NCBI RefSeq assembly: GCF_004118975.1
Contig: NZ_CP035376.1
Location: 1,302,001 to 1,366,000, forward strand
Direction: 5' to 3'
Length of the DNA: 64,000 nt
Origin: Luteimonas sp. YGD11-2
GTDB taxonomy: Bacteria > Pseudomonadota > Gammaproteobacteria > Xanthomonadales > Xanthomonadaceae
Shown: positions 24,269-33,366 of the stretch, piece by piece
How the letters are laid out: each line of letters begins with the position of its first letter
How positions within the stretch are numbered: the first letter of the stretch is position 1
The notes under the pieces: generated by a model
The model's database searches: none
The model's input: the letters and a program-made list of their open reading frames with translations, nothing else
Told to the model about the DNA's origin: nothing
Program-made: the position numbers and the translations under genes

Positions 24269-25831
24269 ATGACCGACACTACACTGCAATTCGATAACGC
24301 CTTCCTCCGCGAACTTCCGGGCGACCCGTCGCAGGCGCCGGGCACGCGGCAGGTCGAGGATGCTGCATGGTCACGCGTGGCGCCGACTCCGGTCGCGAAG
24401 CCGGAGCTGCTGGCGTGGTCGCCGGAGGTTGCCGAGGCGATCGGGTTCTCGCCGCGCGATGTGCTCGACCCCGCGTTCGCCGAGGTGTTCGCCGGCAACG
24501 CGCTGCTGCCCGGCATGCAGACCTACGCGGCGAACTACGGTGGCCACCAGTTCGGGCACTGGGCGGGGCAGCTGGGTGATGGCCGCGCGATCGCGCTTGG
24601 CGAGGTGATCGGCCGCGATGGTAGGCGCCACGAGCTGCAGCTCAAGGGCGCCGGGCCGACGCCGTACTCGCGCGGCGCCGATGGACGCGCGGTGCTGCGC
24701 TCCTCATTGCGCGAGTTCATCTGCAGCGAGGCGATGCACCATCTCGGCGTGCCGACCACGCGCGCGCTGAGCCTCGTCGCCACCGGCGACAGCGTCATGC
24801 GTGACATGTTCTACGACGGCCGGCCCGCACCCGAGCCGGGTGCGATCGTGTGCCGGGTGTCGCCGTCGTTCATCCGCTTCGGCAGCTTTGAACTGCCCTA
24901 TGTGCGCGGCGACACCCACCTGCTGCGGAAGCTGGCGGACTTCACCATCGCCCGCGATTTCCCGCATCTCGGGCCCGGCCCGAACCGCTATGCGGACTGG
25001 TTCGCCGAGGTCTGCACCCGGACCGCCGCGTTGATGGCGCAGTGGATGCGCGTCGGCTTCGTCCACGGGGTGATGAACACCGACAACATGTCGATCCTCG
25101 GGCTCACCATCGACTACGGCCCCTACGGCTGGATCGAACCGTTCGATCCCGACTGGACGCCCAACACCACCGATGCCGGCGGCCGCCGTTACCGCTTCGG
25201 CTGGCAGCCGCGCATCGCGCACTGGAACCTCGGCCAGCTGGCGCAGGCGCTGTCGCCGTTGTTCGACGAGGTGGCGCCGCTGCAGGCCGGGCTGGACGGC
25301 TACGCGCATGCGTTCACTGTCGCCGATCGCGCCGCACAGGCGCGCAAGCTGGGGCTGGCGGAACTGGGCGACGACGACGCTGGCCTGCTGCAGGACCTGC
25401 TTGTGCTGCTGCATGACGGCGCCGCGGACATGACGCTGTTCTACCGCGCATTAGGTGAGCGCGAACCGGGCGCCGCGCCGGATGCCGCGCTGTTCGACAC
25501 CTTCTATGGCGACGATGCCGAGGCCCGCATCGGCCCCGCACTGTCCGAGTGGCTGGCGCGCTACGCCGCCCGCGTGGAGCGCGATCCGCTCGATGCCGCG
25601 CAGCGGCGCGAGACCATGCGCCTGGCCAACCCGCGCTACGTGCCGCGTAACTGGCTGCTGCAGGAGGCGATCGACGCCGCCACCGCGGGCGACCTGGCGC
25701 CGCTGCATACCCTGCAGGCGGTGTTGCGCCACCCCTACGACGACCAGCCGGGGCGCGACGACCACGCGCGCAAGCGCCCGGACTGGGCGGCCAATCGCGC
25801 GGGCTGCTCGATGCTGTCGTGCAGTTCCTGA
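24269..25831 (+). CDS. selO: Protein adenylyltransferase SelO (YdiU family)
   Basis: The 520-residue pseudokinase-fold protein transfers AMP from ATP to Ser/Thr/Tyr of target proteins. Family landmarks are [20 protein letters not shown] near 90-110, [20 protein letters not shown], the catalytic-loop region [22 protein letters not shown] (with NTDN and DYG) and [18 protein letters not shown]. It ends CSMLSCSS, the C-terminal Cys-rich tail seen in bacterial SelO, where eukaryotes have selenocysteine. TACCCT seven bases upstream of the ATG may be a weak -10 box of a leaderless mRNA. The next gene, uup, is 35 bases downstream with its own -10. Confidence 0.95.
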   Translation: MTDTTLQFDNAFLRELPGDPSQAPGTRQVEDAAWSRVAPTPVAKPELLAWSPEVAEAIGFSPRDVLDPAFAEVFAGNALLPGMQTYAANYGGHQFGHWAGQLGDGRAIALGEVIGRDGRRHELQLKGAGPTPYSRGADGRAVLRSSLREFICSEAMHHLGVPTTRALSLVATGDSVMRDMFYDGRPAPEPGAIVCRVSPSFIRFGSFELPYVRGDTHLLRKLADFTIARDFPHLGPGPNRYADWFAEVCTRTAALMAQWMRVGFVHGVMNTDNMSILGLTIDYGPYGWIEPFDPDWTPNTTDAGGRRYRFGWQPRIAHWNLGQLAQALSPLFDEVAPLQAGLDGYAHAFTVADRAAQARKLGLAELGDDDAGLLQDLLVLLHDGAADMTLFYRALGEREPGAAPDAALFDTFYGDDAEARIGPALSEWLARYAARVERDPLDAAQRRETMRLANPRYVPRNWLLQEAIDAATAGDLAPLHTLQAVLRHPYDDQPGRDDHARKRPDWAANRAGCSMLSCSS

Positions 25832-25854
25832 GCGGTGGCAGCGTCGTGCGCGGG

Positions 25855-25860
25855 TAAACT
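25855..25860 (+). promoter_or_regulatory. -10 box TAAACT, six bases before uup
   Basis: The sequence reads TAAACT-GCGCGC-ATG. The spacer is identical to that before the trhO-like gene, and no Shine-Dalgarno sequence is present. Confidence 0.45.
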
Positions 25861-25866
25861 GCGCGC

Positions 25867-27759
25867 ATGCCCCTGATCACACTCAACGCCGTCGATGTCG
25901 GCGTCGGCGGTCCGCCGCTACTCCATCGCACCGACCTCTCCATCGAACCCGGCGAGCGCATCGCGCTGATCGGCCGCAACGGCGCCGGCAAGTCGACCCT
26001 GCTGCGCGTGCTGGCCGGCGAGATCGAACCCGAGGACGGGCAGATCCGCCGCCAGGACAACCTGCGCGTCGCGCGCCTGGAACAGGAGGTCCCGGCCGGC
26101 GCCGGTGGCAGCGTGTTCGATGTGGTCGCCGAGGGCATGGGCGAGGAGGGCGCGCTGCTTGCCGAGTACCACCGGCTTGCGCATGCCGAGACCTTCGACA
26201 GCGACGCGTTCGCCGCCGTGCAGGCGCGGATCGAGGCGGCCGGGGCATGGGAGGTCGACCGCCGGGTCGAAGACACGCTGCTGCGCCTGTCGCTGGATGG
26301 CGATGCGGCGTTCTCCGCGCTGTCGGGCGGGCTCAAGCGTCGCGTGCTGCTGGCGCGTGCGCTGGTCTCGGCGCCCGACCTGCTGCTGCTCGACGAGCCC
26401 ACCAACCATCTCGACATCGCCGCCATCGACTGGCTGGAGCAGTTCCTGCTGGAGTGGCGCGGCGCGCTGGTGTTCGTCACCCATGACCGGCGCTTCCTGC
26501 GGGCGCTGGCCACGCGCATCGTCGAGATCGACCGCGGCCAGGTCACCAGCTGGCCGGGCGACTGGGCCAACTACCAGCGCCGCCGCGAGGAACGGCTCAA
26601 TGCCGAGGCGCAGGAGAACGCGCGCTTCGACAAGCTGCTGGCGCAGGAGGAGGCGTGGATCCGCCAGGGCATCAAGGCGCGCCGCACCCGCGACGAGGGG
26701 CGCGTGCGCCGCCTGAAGGCGATGCGCAACGAGCGCGCCGCGCGGCGCGAGCAGACCGGCAACGTGCGCATGCAGGCCACCCAGGGCGGTGCATCCGGCC
26801 GCAAGGTGGTGGAGGCGCGCGACGTTTCCTTCGCCTTCGCCAACGGCACGCCGCTGCTGACCGGGTTCTCGACCACCATCCTGCGTGGCGACCGCATCGG
26901 CCTGGTCGGCCCCAACGGTTCCGGCAAGACCACGCTGCTGCGGCTGCTGCTGGGCCAGCTGCAGCCGCAGGAAGGCGAGATCCGCATCGGCACCCAGCTC
27001 GACGTGGCCTACTTCGACCAGTACCGCTCGACCCTGCGCGAGGACTGGAACGCGCTGGAGAACGTCGCCGAGGGCCGCGAGTTCGTCGAGATCAACGGCG
27101 CGCGCAAGCACGCCATCGGCTACCTGCAGGATTTCCTGTTCACCCCGGAACGCGCGCGGGCGCCGATCACCCGGCTGTCGGGTGGTGAGCGCAACCGCCT
27201 GCTGCTGGCGAAGCTGTTCGCGCAGCCAGCGAACCTGCTGGTGATGGACGAACCCACCAACGACCTCGACGTGGAGACCCTGGAACTGCTCGAGGAGCTG
27301 CTGATGGACTACAGCGGCACCCTGCTGCTGGTCAGCCATGACCGCGAGTTCCTCGACAACGTGGTGACCTCGACGCTGGTGATGGAGGGTGAGGGCCGCG
27401 TCGGCGAGTACGTCGGCGGCTATTCCGACTGGCTGCGGCAGCGCGCCGCGGCGACCGCCAGCGCGCGTCCGGCGCCGGCTGCGGCGACGGATGGCGGCAC
27501 GCGCGGCACCTCTCCGGCACCGGCGAAGCAGGCACCGCTGCGGCGCAAGCTCGGCTTCAAGGAAGCGCGCGAACTCGAACAGCTGCCGGCACGCATCGAG
27601 GCGCTGGAAGCACAGCAGGCGGCGATGACCGCGGAAATGGGCGATCCGGCGTTCTTCCAGCGCGATGGCGCGGCGATTGCCGCCCACGGCGAGGCGCTGG
27701 CCCGCGTGCAGGCGGAACTCGAGGAAGCCTATCGCCGCTGGGGCGAGCTCGACGGCTGA
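25867..27759 (+). CDS. uup: ABC-F ATPase Uup
   Basis: The 630-residue protein has two ABC ATPase domains without membrane segments. Domain 1 has Walker A GRNGAGKST and signature LSGGLKRR, with LLDEPTNHLD. Domain 2 has GPNGSGKTT, LSGGERNR and MDEPTNDLD. A charged linker lies between them (RRREERLNAEAQENARFDKL region), and a C-terminal coiled-coil region at about 555-630 is the DNA-binding extension typical of Uup. ABC-F proteins act on ribosomes or, for Uup, on DNA intermediates linked to precise transposon excision. The first-domain signature LSGGLKRR differs from the usual LSGGxxxR form only mildly. Confidence 0.95.
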   Translation: MPLITLNAVDVGVGGPPLLHRTDLSIEPGERIALIGRNGAGKSTLLRVLAGEIEPEDGQIRRQDNLRVARLEQEVPAGAGGSVFDVVAEGMGEEGALLAEYHRLAHAETFDSDAFAAVQARIEAAGAWEVDRRVEDTLLRLSLDGDAAFSALSGGLKRRVLLARALVSAPDLLLLDEPTNHLDIAAIDWLEQFLLEWRGALVFVTHDRRFLRALATRIVEIDRGQVTSWPGDWANYQRRREERLNAEAQENARFDKLLAQEEAWIRQGIKARRTRDEGRVRRLKAMRNERAARREQTGNVRMQATQGGASGRKVVEARDVSFAFANGTPLLTGFSTTILRGDRIGLVGPNGSGKTTLLRLLLGQLQPQEGEIRIGTQLDVAYFDQYRSTLREDWNALENVAEGREFVEINGARKHAIGYLQDFLFTPERARAPITRLSGGERNRLLLAKLFAQPANLLVMDEPTNDLDVETLELLEELLMDYSGTLLLVSHDREFLDNVVTSTLVMEGEGRVGEYVGGYSDWLRQRAAATASARPAPAAATDGGTRGTSPAPAKQAPLRRKLGFKEARELEQLPARIEALEAQQAAMTAEMGDPAFFQRDGAAIAAHGEALARVQAELEEAYRRWGELDG

Positions 27760-27768
27760 TCCGGACCC

Positions 27769-27806
27769 CGCGGGCGCGTGCCCGCGCCGGCGGCAGGTTC
27801 CTGCCG
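27769..27806. terminator. Pair of hairpins between convergent uup and the YbaY-like gene
   Basis: Two perfect stems lie in the 61-base gap: CGCGGGC-GCGT-GCCCGCG at 27769-27786 and CGGCAGG-TT-CCTGCCG at 27791-27806. They can act on both transcripts; no long T tract follows. Confidence 0.5.
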
Positions 27807-27820
27807 CACCGGCGACGTAT

Positions 27821-28222
27821 CTACGGTGAGCGCAGCATGCGGAATTCGGCCGGCTGCGTGCTGCCGTCGACGACCGGCACCGCCTCGGCGGTCACGAACA
27901 TCCGCTCGCCTCGCGGCGTGAACAGCGCGGCGTGCAGCCCGAGCCGCGCGTCCCCGGCAACCTTCGCCGTGGAATAGCGCATCGTGAATGCATACGGCGG
28001 GCCGGGAATCGAGCTGAACTCCTCCCGGGCCAGCACGTCGTTGCCGCGCGACATGTCGACCAGCTCCACCCGTAACACCGAGTCGGCCGGCATCAGGAGT
28101 TTTTCGTGGAAGGTGGCGCGGCCCTCGACGGTCGCGCCGACTCCGTCTCCGGGTTCCGGCGTGGCGGCGCAGGCCGAGAGCGAGGCGGCGGCGATGCAGG
28201 CGGCGATCAGGGCAGGGCGCAT
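27821..28222 (-). CDS. YbaY-like lipoprotein
   Basis: The 133-residue protein has a lipoprotein signal (MRPALIAACIAAASLSACAA; Cys at about 18). The mature part has the YbaY-type beta pattern: ATVEGRATFHEKLLMPADSV, LRVELVDMSRGNDVLAREEF, a hydrophobic FTMRYS strand, and RLGLHAALFTPRGERMFVTA. Such domains are found in outer-membrane-linked lipoproteins of unknown function. A GGAGA ribosome-binding site is seen before the ATG. It is transcribed alone on the minus strand, downstream of the EEP-domain gene. Confidence 0.8.
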   Translation of the reverse strand: MRPALIAACIAAASLSACAATPEPGDGVGATVEGRATFHEKLLMPADSVLRVELVDMSRGNDVLAREEFSSIPGPPYAFTMRYSTAKVAGDARLGLHAALFTPRGERMFVTAEAVPVVDGSTQPAEFRMLRSP

Positions 28223-28275
28223 GGCGGATCTCCAGTGGGCACTGCGAGGCTAGCGCCAGCCGGGTTGCACCGGAG

Positions 28276-29100
28276 TCAAGGCTGCACCCGGAACTCCACC
28301 AGCACCCCGAAGTGATCGGACGGCCACGTGCCGTCGCCCGCGGGGACGTCGAGCACCCGCCGCGCGGCGCGCGGTTGCAGGCGCGCGCCGCGTGCGAACA
28401 CATGGTCGATCCGTCGGGCGCGCTCGAAGTAGTGCGGGTTGAGCGTGGTCCGCGCGGCGGTGCCGGGGTCCGTGGCGGCCACGGCGTCGACGAAGCCGGC
28501 CGCGTCCAGCGCCTGCAGTTCGGGCGCATCGGCTTCGGCGTTGAAGTCGCCCACCAGCACGCTGGCGTCCGATCCGTTGCGGTCGACGTGCGCCAGCACG
28601 CCGTCGAGCTGGCGCGCGCGGATCGCCGCGCCGTCGTCGGTCCAGTGCAGATGGGTGTTGAACACGTCCACCGCGCGACCGTGCACGTCCAGCCGCAGGT
28701 GCGCGACGGTGCGCGAGTCCTCCAGTGGCTCCAGCCGGGCCTCGCTGCGTGCCAGCACCGGCAGCCGCGACAGCAGCGCGTTGCCGTAGCGGTGCGCCTG
28801 CCCGGGTGGATCGGTGGACACGAAGTGGACCGAATAGCCGAGTGCCGCGCCGATGTCCTCGGCCTGGTTGCGCAGGCCGTCCTTCTGCAGCACTTCCTGC
28901 AGCGCGATCACGTCGGCATCCAGCGCGCGCAGGCCGTCGATCACCAGCGGCCGGCGGCGCGGCCAGTGGTCGCGGTCGTGATAGAGATTGAGGGTGACCA
29001 CGCGCAGCGCCGGTGCATCGGCCGGGTGGCGAGGGGCCTGTGCGCAGGCGGCCAGCGCCATGCACGCGGCGGCCAGCACCGCGCACAGCCGGCCGGTCAT
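28276..29100 (-). CDS. Exported endonuclease/exonuclease/phosphatase (EEP) family lipoprotein
   Basis: The 274-residue protein has a lipobox (ALAAC, Cys19) and then an EEP domain. Its catalytic motifs are TLNLYHD, DVIALQEV (metal Glu), FNTHLHW, VGDFNAEAD (Asp/Asn) and SDHFGVLVEF (catalytic Asp-His). The fold hydrolyses phosphodiesters or phosphomonoesters, including nucleic acids, lipids and inositides; the substrate here is unknown. Its ATG overlaps the stop of the M14 carboxypeptidase (ATGA), so the two exported enzymes are probably made together. Confidence 0.9.
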   Translation of the reverse strand: MTGRLCAVLAAACMALAACAQAPRHPADAPALRVVTLNLYHDRDHWPRRRPLVIDGLRALDADVIALQEVLQKDGLRNQAEDIGAALGYSVHFVSTDPPGQAHRYGNALLSRLPVLARSEARLEPLEDSRTVAHLRLDVHGRAVDVFNTHLHWTDDGAAIRARQLDGVLAHVDRNGSDASVLVGDFNAEADAPELQALDAAGFVDAVAATDPGTAARTTLNPHYFERARRIDHVFARGARLQPRAARRVLDVPAGDGTWPSDHFGVLVEFRVQP

Positions 29101-30866
29101 GGCGCGGCGTCGATCCGGTACACGGGGTACAGGCCGAAGCGCTCGTCCCAGGCGCTGTGGCGGCGGTAGAAGAAGTCCAGGCGTGCACGCGGATCGGCGG
29201 CGAAGGCCGCGTCCTCGCGCAGCCGGCGCTCGAACGCCTCGCGCACTGCCGGGTCGGCCTCCAGCATCTCGCGGGCGACGGCTTCGGCGACGTACGCCTC
29301 CATGTATTCCTTGCGCTCGAAATGGTTGTTGAAGGCGCCCCATGCGGCGAGCGCGTCCGGCGCCTGCGGCTCCAGCAACGCCATCACCAGCCGCGCCTTC
29401 GGCTGCGCGATCGGCACGAACAGCGCGCCGGCCGGCAGGTCACGGGGCTCGTCGCGCCAGCTGCCTTCCAGGTCCAGCCGCTGCAGGCCCTCGCTGGAGG
29501 CGGCGGCAAAGCGGATGTCGTCCGCACGGAAGACCTGTACCGGCGCCCGGGCGAGCGCGCGCTCGACGCGGCGATAGTCGATGCCGTGGATCCGCAGTGC
29601 GCGCTCGACCCGCCCGGCCTGCGCGGGCGGCACCAGGTAGCCGGCACGCGGCGCGGTCGCGGTACGCGCCGGTACCAGGGTGTCGCGCAGCGGGACCCGC
29701 CACAGTTGCGGGGTGGTCTCGTCATAGCGGGTCATCAGCGCGCCGGAGACGTCCGATGGCGTGCGGGTGTAGGCATAGCCGCGGAAATCCAGCGTGCGCA
29801 CGTCATCGGTGGCGCGCCAGTCGAGCGGCACGTCCTGGCCGCCGAGCGCCGCGGCGCGGCGGTCGGCCTCATGCGCGACGCGCATCCAGTCGCGGCCATG
29901 GCGGGCGATGTGGTCGAGCACCGACACGATGGTGTTGCGGGTGATCCGCACCCGCACCGGGTATTCCTTCCAGGAGTGGGTTTCGACCAGCATCGCCAGC
30001 CGGTTGCGCAGCAGGAAGTAGCCGGTGGAGAAGCGCGGCGGCGACACGCCGTCGACGAAGCCCGAGTCCGGCTCGTCGTGGCGCACGAAGGACGGATAGA
30101 ACGGCAGCGGCAGTGAGCCCTGCGCGGCCAGGTCGGCCATGACCCCGTCGCGCAGCTGCAGCCCGGCCGCGCGCAGGGCGTCGTCGCCGGCGTGCAGCGG
30201 TTCCACCTGGATGGAGATGTCGTGCTCGAACTGCGCGCCATTGGTGGCGTGCAGGTCGATGTAGGCGATCGGGTCCCAGGCCTCGACCAGCGCCAGCATC
30301 GCCTGCATCTCGGGCGCTTCGGCCTTGGCGTAGTCGCGGTTGAGGTTGAGGTTCTGCGCGGTGGTGCGCCAGCCCATCTCGCGCGGGCCGCGCTGGTTGG
30401 GGCGGTTCCAGGCGCCGAAGCGCTCGTGCCCGTCGACGTTGAACACCGGTACGAACACCCAGACCAGCTGTTCGAGCGTGCCGGTCGCGGCATCGCCGTC
30501 GAGCGCTTCGCGCAGGGCCAGGAAGCCCGCGTCCTTGCCGTCGATCTCGCCGGCATGGATGCCGCCCTGCATCAGCACCACCGGGATGCCGGAGTCGCGC
30601 GCGGCCTCGGGCGTCAGCGCGCCGCTGCGCGACACCGCGAGCGCCTTCATCGGTCGGCCTTCGGGCGTGGTGCCGAAGTCGAAGCAGCGCACCGCGTCGG
30701 GATAGACGGCCTGGAAGGCGTCGCAAAGGGCGATGGTCTCGTCGTAGCGGCCGGTCTCGACGAAACCGCTGCGCTCGGCGTGCGTGGTGAGGTCGGCCGC
30801 GGCGGCGGGGCCGGCGACGGCGATCAGCAGGGCCAGGGCAAGGCGGTGCGGGAGGCGACGCGGCAT
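29097..30866 (-). CDS. Exported M14-family zinc carboxypeptidase
   Basis: The 589-residue protein has a signal peptide (about 1-24, ending AGPAAAA). It shows M14 metal motifs: HxxE in GGIHAGEIDGKDAG, the later His in YIDLHATNGAQFEHDISIQ, and the catalytic Glu in MLVETHSWKEYPVRV. The family removes C-terminal residues from peptides or muropeptides. A beta-rich extension follows the catalytic domain (from about residue 330). The start at 30866 is chosen because the signal peptide begins there. The divergent POT peptide transporter starts 132 bases away, which suggests linked use of extracellular peptides. Confidence 0.93.
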   Translation of the reverse strand: MPRRLPHRLALALLIAVAGPAAAADLTTHAERSGFVETGRYDETIALCDAFQAVYPDAVRCFDFGTTPEGRPMKALAVSRSGALTPEAARDSGIPVVLMQGGIHAGEIDGKDAGFLALREALDGDAATGTLEQLVWVFVPVFNVDGHERFGAWNRPNQRGPREMGWRTTAQNLNLNRDYAKAEAPEMQAMLALVEAWDPIAYIDLHATNGAQFEHDISIQVEPLHAGDDALRAAGLQLRDGVMADLAAQGSLPLPFYPSFVRHDEPDSGFVDGVSPPRFSTGYFLLRNRLAMLVETHSWKEYPVRVRITRNTIVSVLDHIARHGRDWMRVAHEADRRAAALGGQDVPLDWRATDDVRTLDFRGYAYTRTPSDVSGALMTRYDETTPQLWRVPLRDTLVPARTATAPRAGYLVPPAQAGRVERALRIHGIDYRRVERALARAPVQVFRADDIRFAAASSEGLQRLDLEGSWRDEPRDLPAGALFVPIAQPKARLVMALLEPQAPDALAAWGAFNNHFERKEYMEAYVAEAVAREMLEADPAVREAFERRLREDAAFAADPRARLDFFYRRHSAWDERFGLYPVYRIDAAP

Positions 30867-30998
30867 GGCGGGCGGCTCGGGTGACAGGGGCGCCGATGGT
30901 AACGAGCCATGCACCCGTGCCGGCCGTGCCATTCGTTGGTCCCGGCGACGGACCCGATCGGCTACCCTTGCCCGCTTTCGCCCGTCCCTGGCCAGAGA

Positions 30999-32630
30999 AT
31001 GTCCACGACTCCCGCTTCCGCTTCCCCGGCCAACGGCCGCATGCCCCGCCAGATCGGCTACATCATCGGCAACGAGGCCTGCGAGCGCTTCAGCTTCTAC
31101 GGCATGCGCAACATCCTGGTGCCGTTCCTGATCAGTTCGGTGCTGCTGGCCTACCTGCCGGCCGGCTCCGAGCGCGACGCGGCGGCCAAGGACATCTTCC
31201 ACATGTTCGTGATCGGCGTGTACTTCTTCCCGCTGCTGGGGGGATGGCTCGCCGACCGCTATTTCGGCAAGTACCACACGATCCTCTGGTTCTCGCTGAT
31301 CTACTGCGCAGGCCATGCCTGCCTGGCGCTGTTCGAGAACAACGCGACGGGCTTCTATACCGGCCTGTTCCTGATCGCGCTGGGCTCGGGCGGCATCAAG
31401 CCGCTGGTGGTGAGCTTCTGCGGCGACCAGTTCGACCAGACCAACAAATCCAAGGCCAAGGTCGTCTTCGACGCCTTCTACTGGATCATCAACTTCGGCT
31501 CGTTCTTCGCCTCGCTGCTGGCGCCGCTGTTCCTGCGCCACTACGGGCCGGCCGTGGCGTTCGGCATCCCCGGCGTGCTGATGTTCATCGCCACCTTCAT
31601 CTTCTGGCTGGGGCGCCGCGAGTACGTCAACGTGCCGCCGTCCGGGCGCGATCCGCATGCCTTCCTCGAAGTAGTGAAGTCCGCGCTGCGCGCGCAGGCG
31701 CCGGGGCAGGGCCGTCCTGGCCTGCTGGTGGCGATGACCGGCATGGTCTCGGCGGCGCTGATGCTGGTGCTGTGGGCGCTGTCGGCCACGGTCGGCGTCG
31801 ACTTCTGGCCGACCGATTTCAACTTCGTCATCACCGCCTGCCTGGCGCTCGGCGTGATCATCGCGCTCGGCGGCTGGGGCGCCTCGCTGCAGCTCGAGCG
31901 TGCGCGTGGCGCGCATCCGGATGCCGCGGTGGACGGCGTGCGCGCGGTGCTGCGCATCCTCATCGTGTTCGCGCTGGTGACGCCGTTCTGGTCGCTGTTC
32001 GACCAGAAGGCCTCGACCTGGATCATCCAGGGCCGCGAGATGGTGATCCCGCACGAGGCCGGCTGGTGGCCCAGCTGGCTGATCCAGGACGCGGCGCAGA
32101 TGCAGGCGCTCAATCCGCTGCTGGTGATGCTGCTGATCCCGTTCAACAACATCGTGCTGTACCCGCTGCTGCGGCGGCTGGGCTTCGTGGTGACCGCGCT
32201 GCGCCGGATGGGCTGGGGCATCGCGATTTCGGGCGTGTCGTGGATCGCCGCCGGCATCCTGCAGCTGTGGATCGACAGTGGCTCGGAAGTGTCGCTGGCC
32301 TGGCAGAGCCTGCCGTACCTGCTGCTGACCTTTGGCGAGGTGCTGGTCTCGGCCACCGCGCTGGAGTTCGCCTACAGCCAGGCACCGCATGCGATGAAGG
32401 GCGTGATCATGGCGTTCTGGTACCTCACCAGCACCTTCGGCAGCCTGTGGGTGCTGCTGACCAACGCCGGCGTGCGCAACGAGGCGGTGACCGCGTGGAT
32501 CGCCTCGTCGGGGCTCAGCGAGAACGCGTTCCTGATGTTCTTCTTCGCCGCATTCGCGTTCGTCGCCGCGCTGGCATTCGCCCTCTATGCACGGCGCTAC
32601 CCGATGCAGGACAACTACCGCATCGCCTGA
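30999..32630 (+). CDS. POT/PTR-family proton-coupled oligopeptide transporter
   Basis: The 543-residue protein has about 12-14 transmembrane helices and the POT signature ExxER in NEACERFSFYGMRNILVPFL (residues 24-43). It also has the second signature region ALGSGGIKPLVVSFCGDQFD. These proteins import di- and tripeptides with protons. A TACCCT box 30 bases upstream may be its -10. It lies divergent to an exported carboxypeptidase and 18 bases upstream of a rhomboid protease. Confidence 0.95.
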   Translation: MSTTPASASPANGRMPRQIGYIIGNEACERFSFYGMRNILVPFLISSVLLAYLPAGSERDAAAKDIFHMFVIGVYFFPLLGGWLADRYFGKYHTILWFSLIYCAGHACLALFENNATGFYTGLFLIALGSGGIKPLVVSFCGDQFDQTNKSKAKVVFDAFYWIINFGSFFASLLAPLFLRHYGPAVAFGIPGVLMFIATFIFWLGRREYVNVPPSGRDPHAFLEVVKSALRAQAPGQGRPGLLVAMTGMVSAALMLVLWALSATVGVDFWPTDFNFVITACLALGVIIALGGWGASLQLERARGAHPDAAVDGVRAVLRILIVFALVTPFWSLFDQKASTWIIQGREMVIPHEAGWWPSWLIQDAAQMQALNPLLVMLLIPFNNIVLYPLLRRLGFVVTALRRMGWGIAISGVSWIAAGILQLWIDSGSEVSLAWQSLPYLLLTFGEVLVSATALEFAYSQAPHAMKGVIMAFWYLTSTFGSLWVLLTNAGVRNEAVTAWIASSGLSENAFLMFFFAAFAFVAALAFALYARRYPMQDNYRIA

Positions 32631-32648
32631 TGCGGCCACAGGCCCCAC

Positions 32649-33269
32649 ATGATGAACTCCGGACCCGTCACCCTGCTGCTGATCGCCGTCACCGTGCTGG
32701 TGTCGTGGCAGGCGTTCGCCAACCCGCGGCTGATCGAGCGGCTGATCCTGTGGCCGCCGGCGATCGACCGCAGGAAGCAGTACGACCGTCTCGTCACCCA
32801 CGGCTTCATCCATGCCGACTGGGGCCACCTGCTGTTCAACATGATCACGCTGTTCTTCTTCGGCGGCCTGATCGAGCGCGCGTTCGCGCCCTACATCGGC
32901 GCCGTGGGTTTCGCGCTGTTCTACATCTCGGCGATCGTGGTCGCGATCCTGCCGACCTGGCTGCGCCACCGCCACGACCCGCACTACCGCAGCCTGGGTG
33001 CGTCGGGCGCGGTCTCCGCGGTGCTGTTCGCCTTCGTGCTGCTGAGCCCGTGGTCGCTGATCTTCGTGTTCTTCCTGCCGATGCCGGCGATCCTCTATGC
33101 GGTGATGTACGTCGGCTATTCGATCTGGATGGATCGCCGCGGCGGCGACAACATCAACCACAGCGCCCACCTGTGGGGCGCGGGGTACGGCGTGCTCTTC
33201 ACCGTGATGATGGAGCCGCAGGTCATACCGGCGTTCCTCGAGCGCCTGGCGAGCCCATCGTTCTTCTGA
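32649..33269 (+). CDS. Rhomboid-family intramembrane serine protease
   Basis: The 206-residue protein has about six transmembrane segments. The catalytic dyad is Ser119 in LGASGAVS and His174 in NHSAHLWGAGYG; HxxxN-type residues in HADWGHLLFNM (about 55-66) complete the rhomboid pattern. It cleaves transmembrane segments of other proteins; targets are unknown. The first two codons are both ATG. It probably shares a transcript with the POT gene 18 bases upstream. Confidence 0.93.
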   Translation: MMNSGPVTLLLIAVTVLVSWQAFANPRLIERLILWPPAIDRRKQYDRLVTHGFIHADWGHLLFNMITLFFFGGLIERAFAPYIGAVGFALFYISAIVVAILPTWLRHRHDPHYRSLGASGAVSAVLFAFVLLSPWSLIFVFFLPMPAILYAVMYVGYSIWMDRRGGDNINHSAHLWGAGYGVLFTVMMEPQVIPAFLERLASPSFF

Positions 33270-33366
33270 GTTCCGCCCCAGGCGGCACCTGCCGACGCGC
33301 TCACTTCCACTGAAAGTCCGCTGTGCTAAAGCTGTCCGCACAGCCATACAGTGGAGTCACCCGCAA

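Noticed and set aside
30867..33347. N-terminal extension of the M14 carboxypeptidase to 1416 residues
   Set aside because: The added region is antisense to the POT transporter and rhomboid genes, and the signal peptide begins at 30866.
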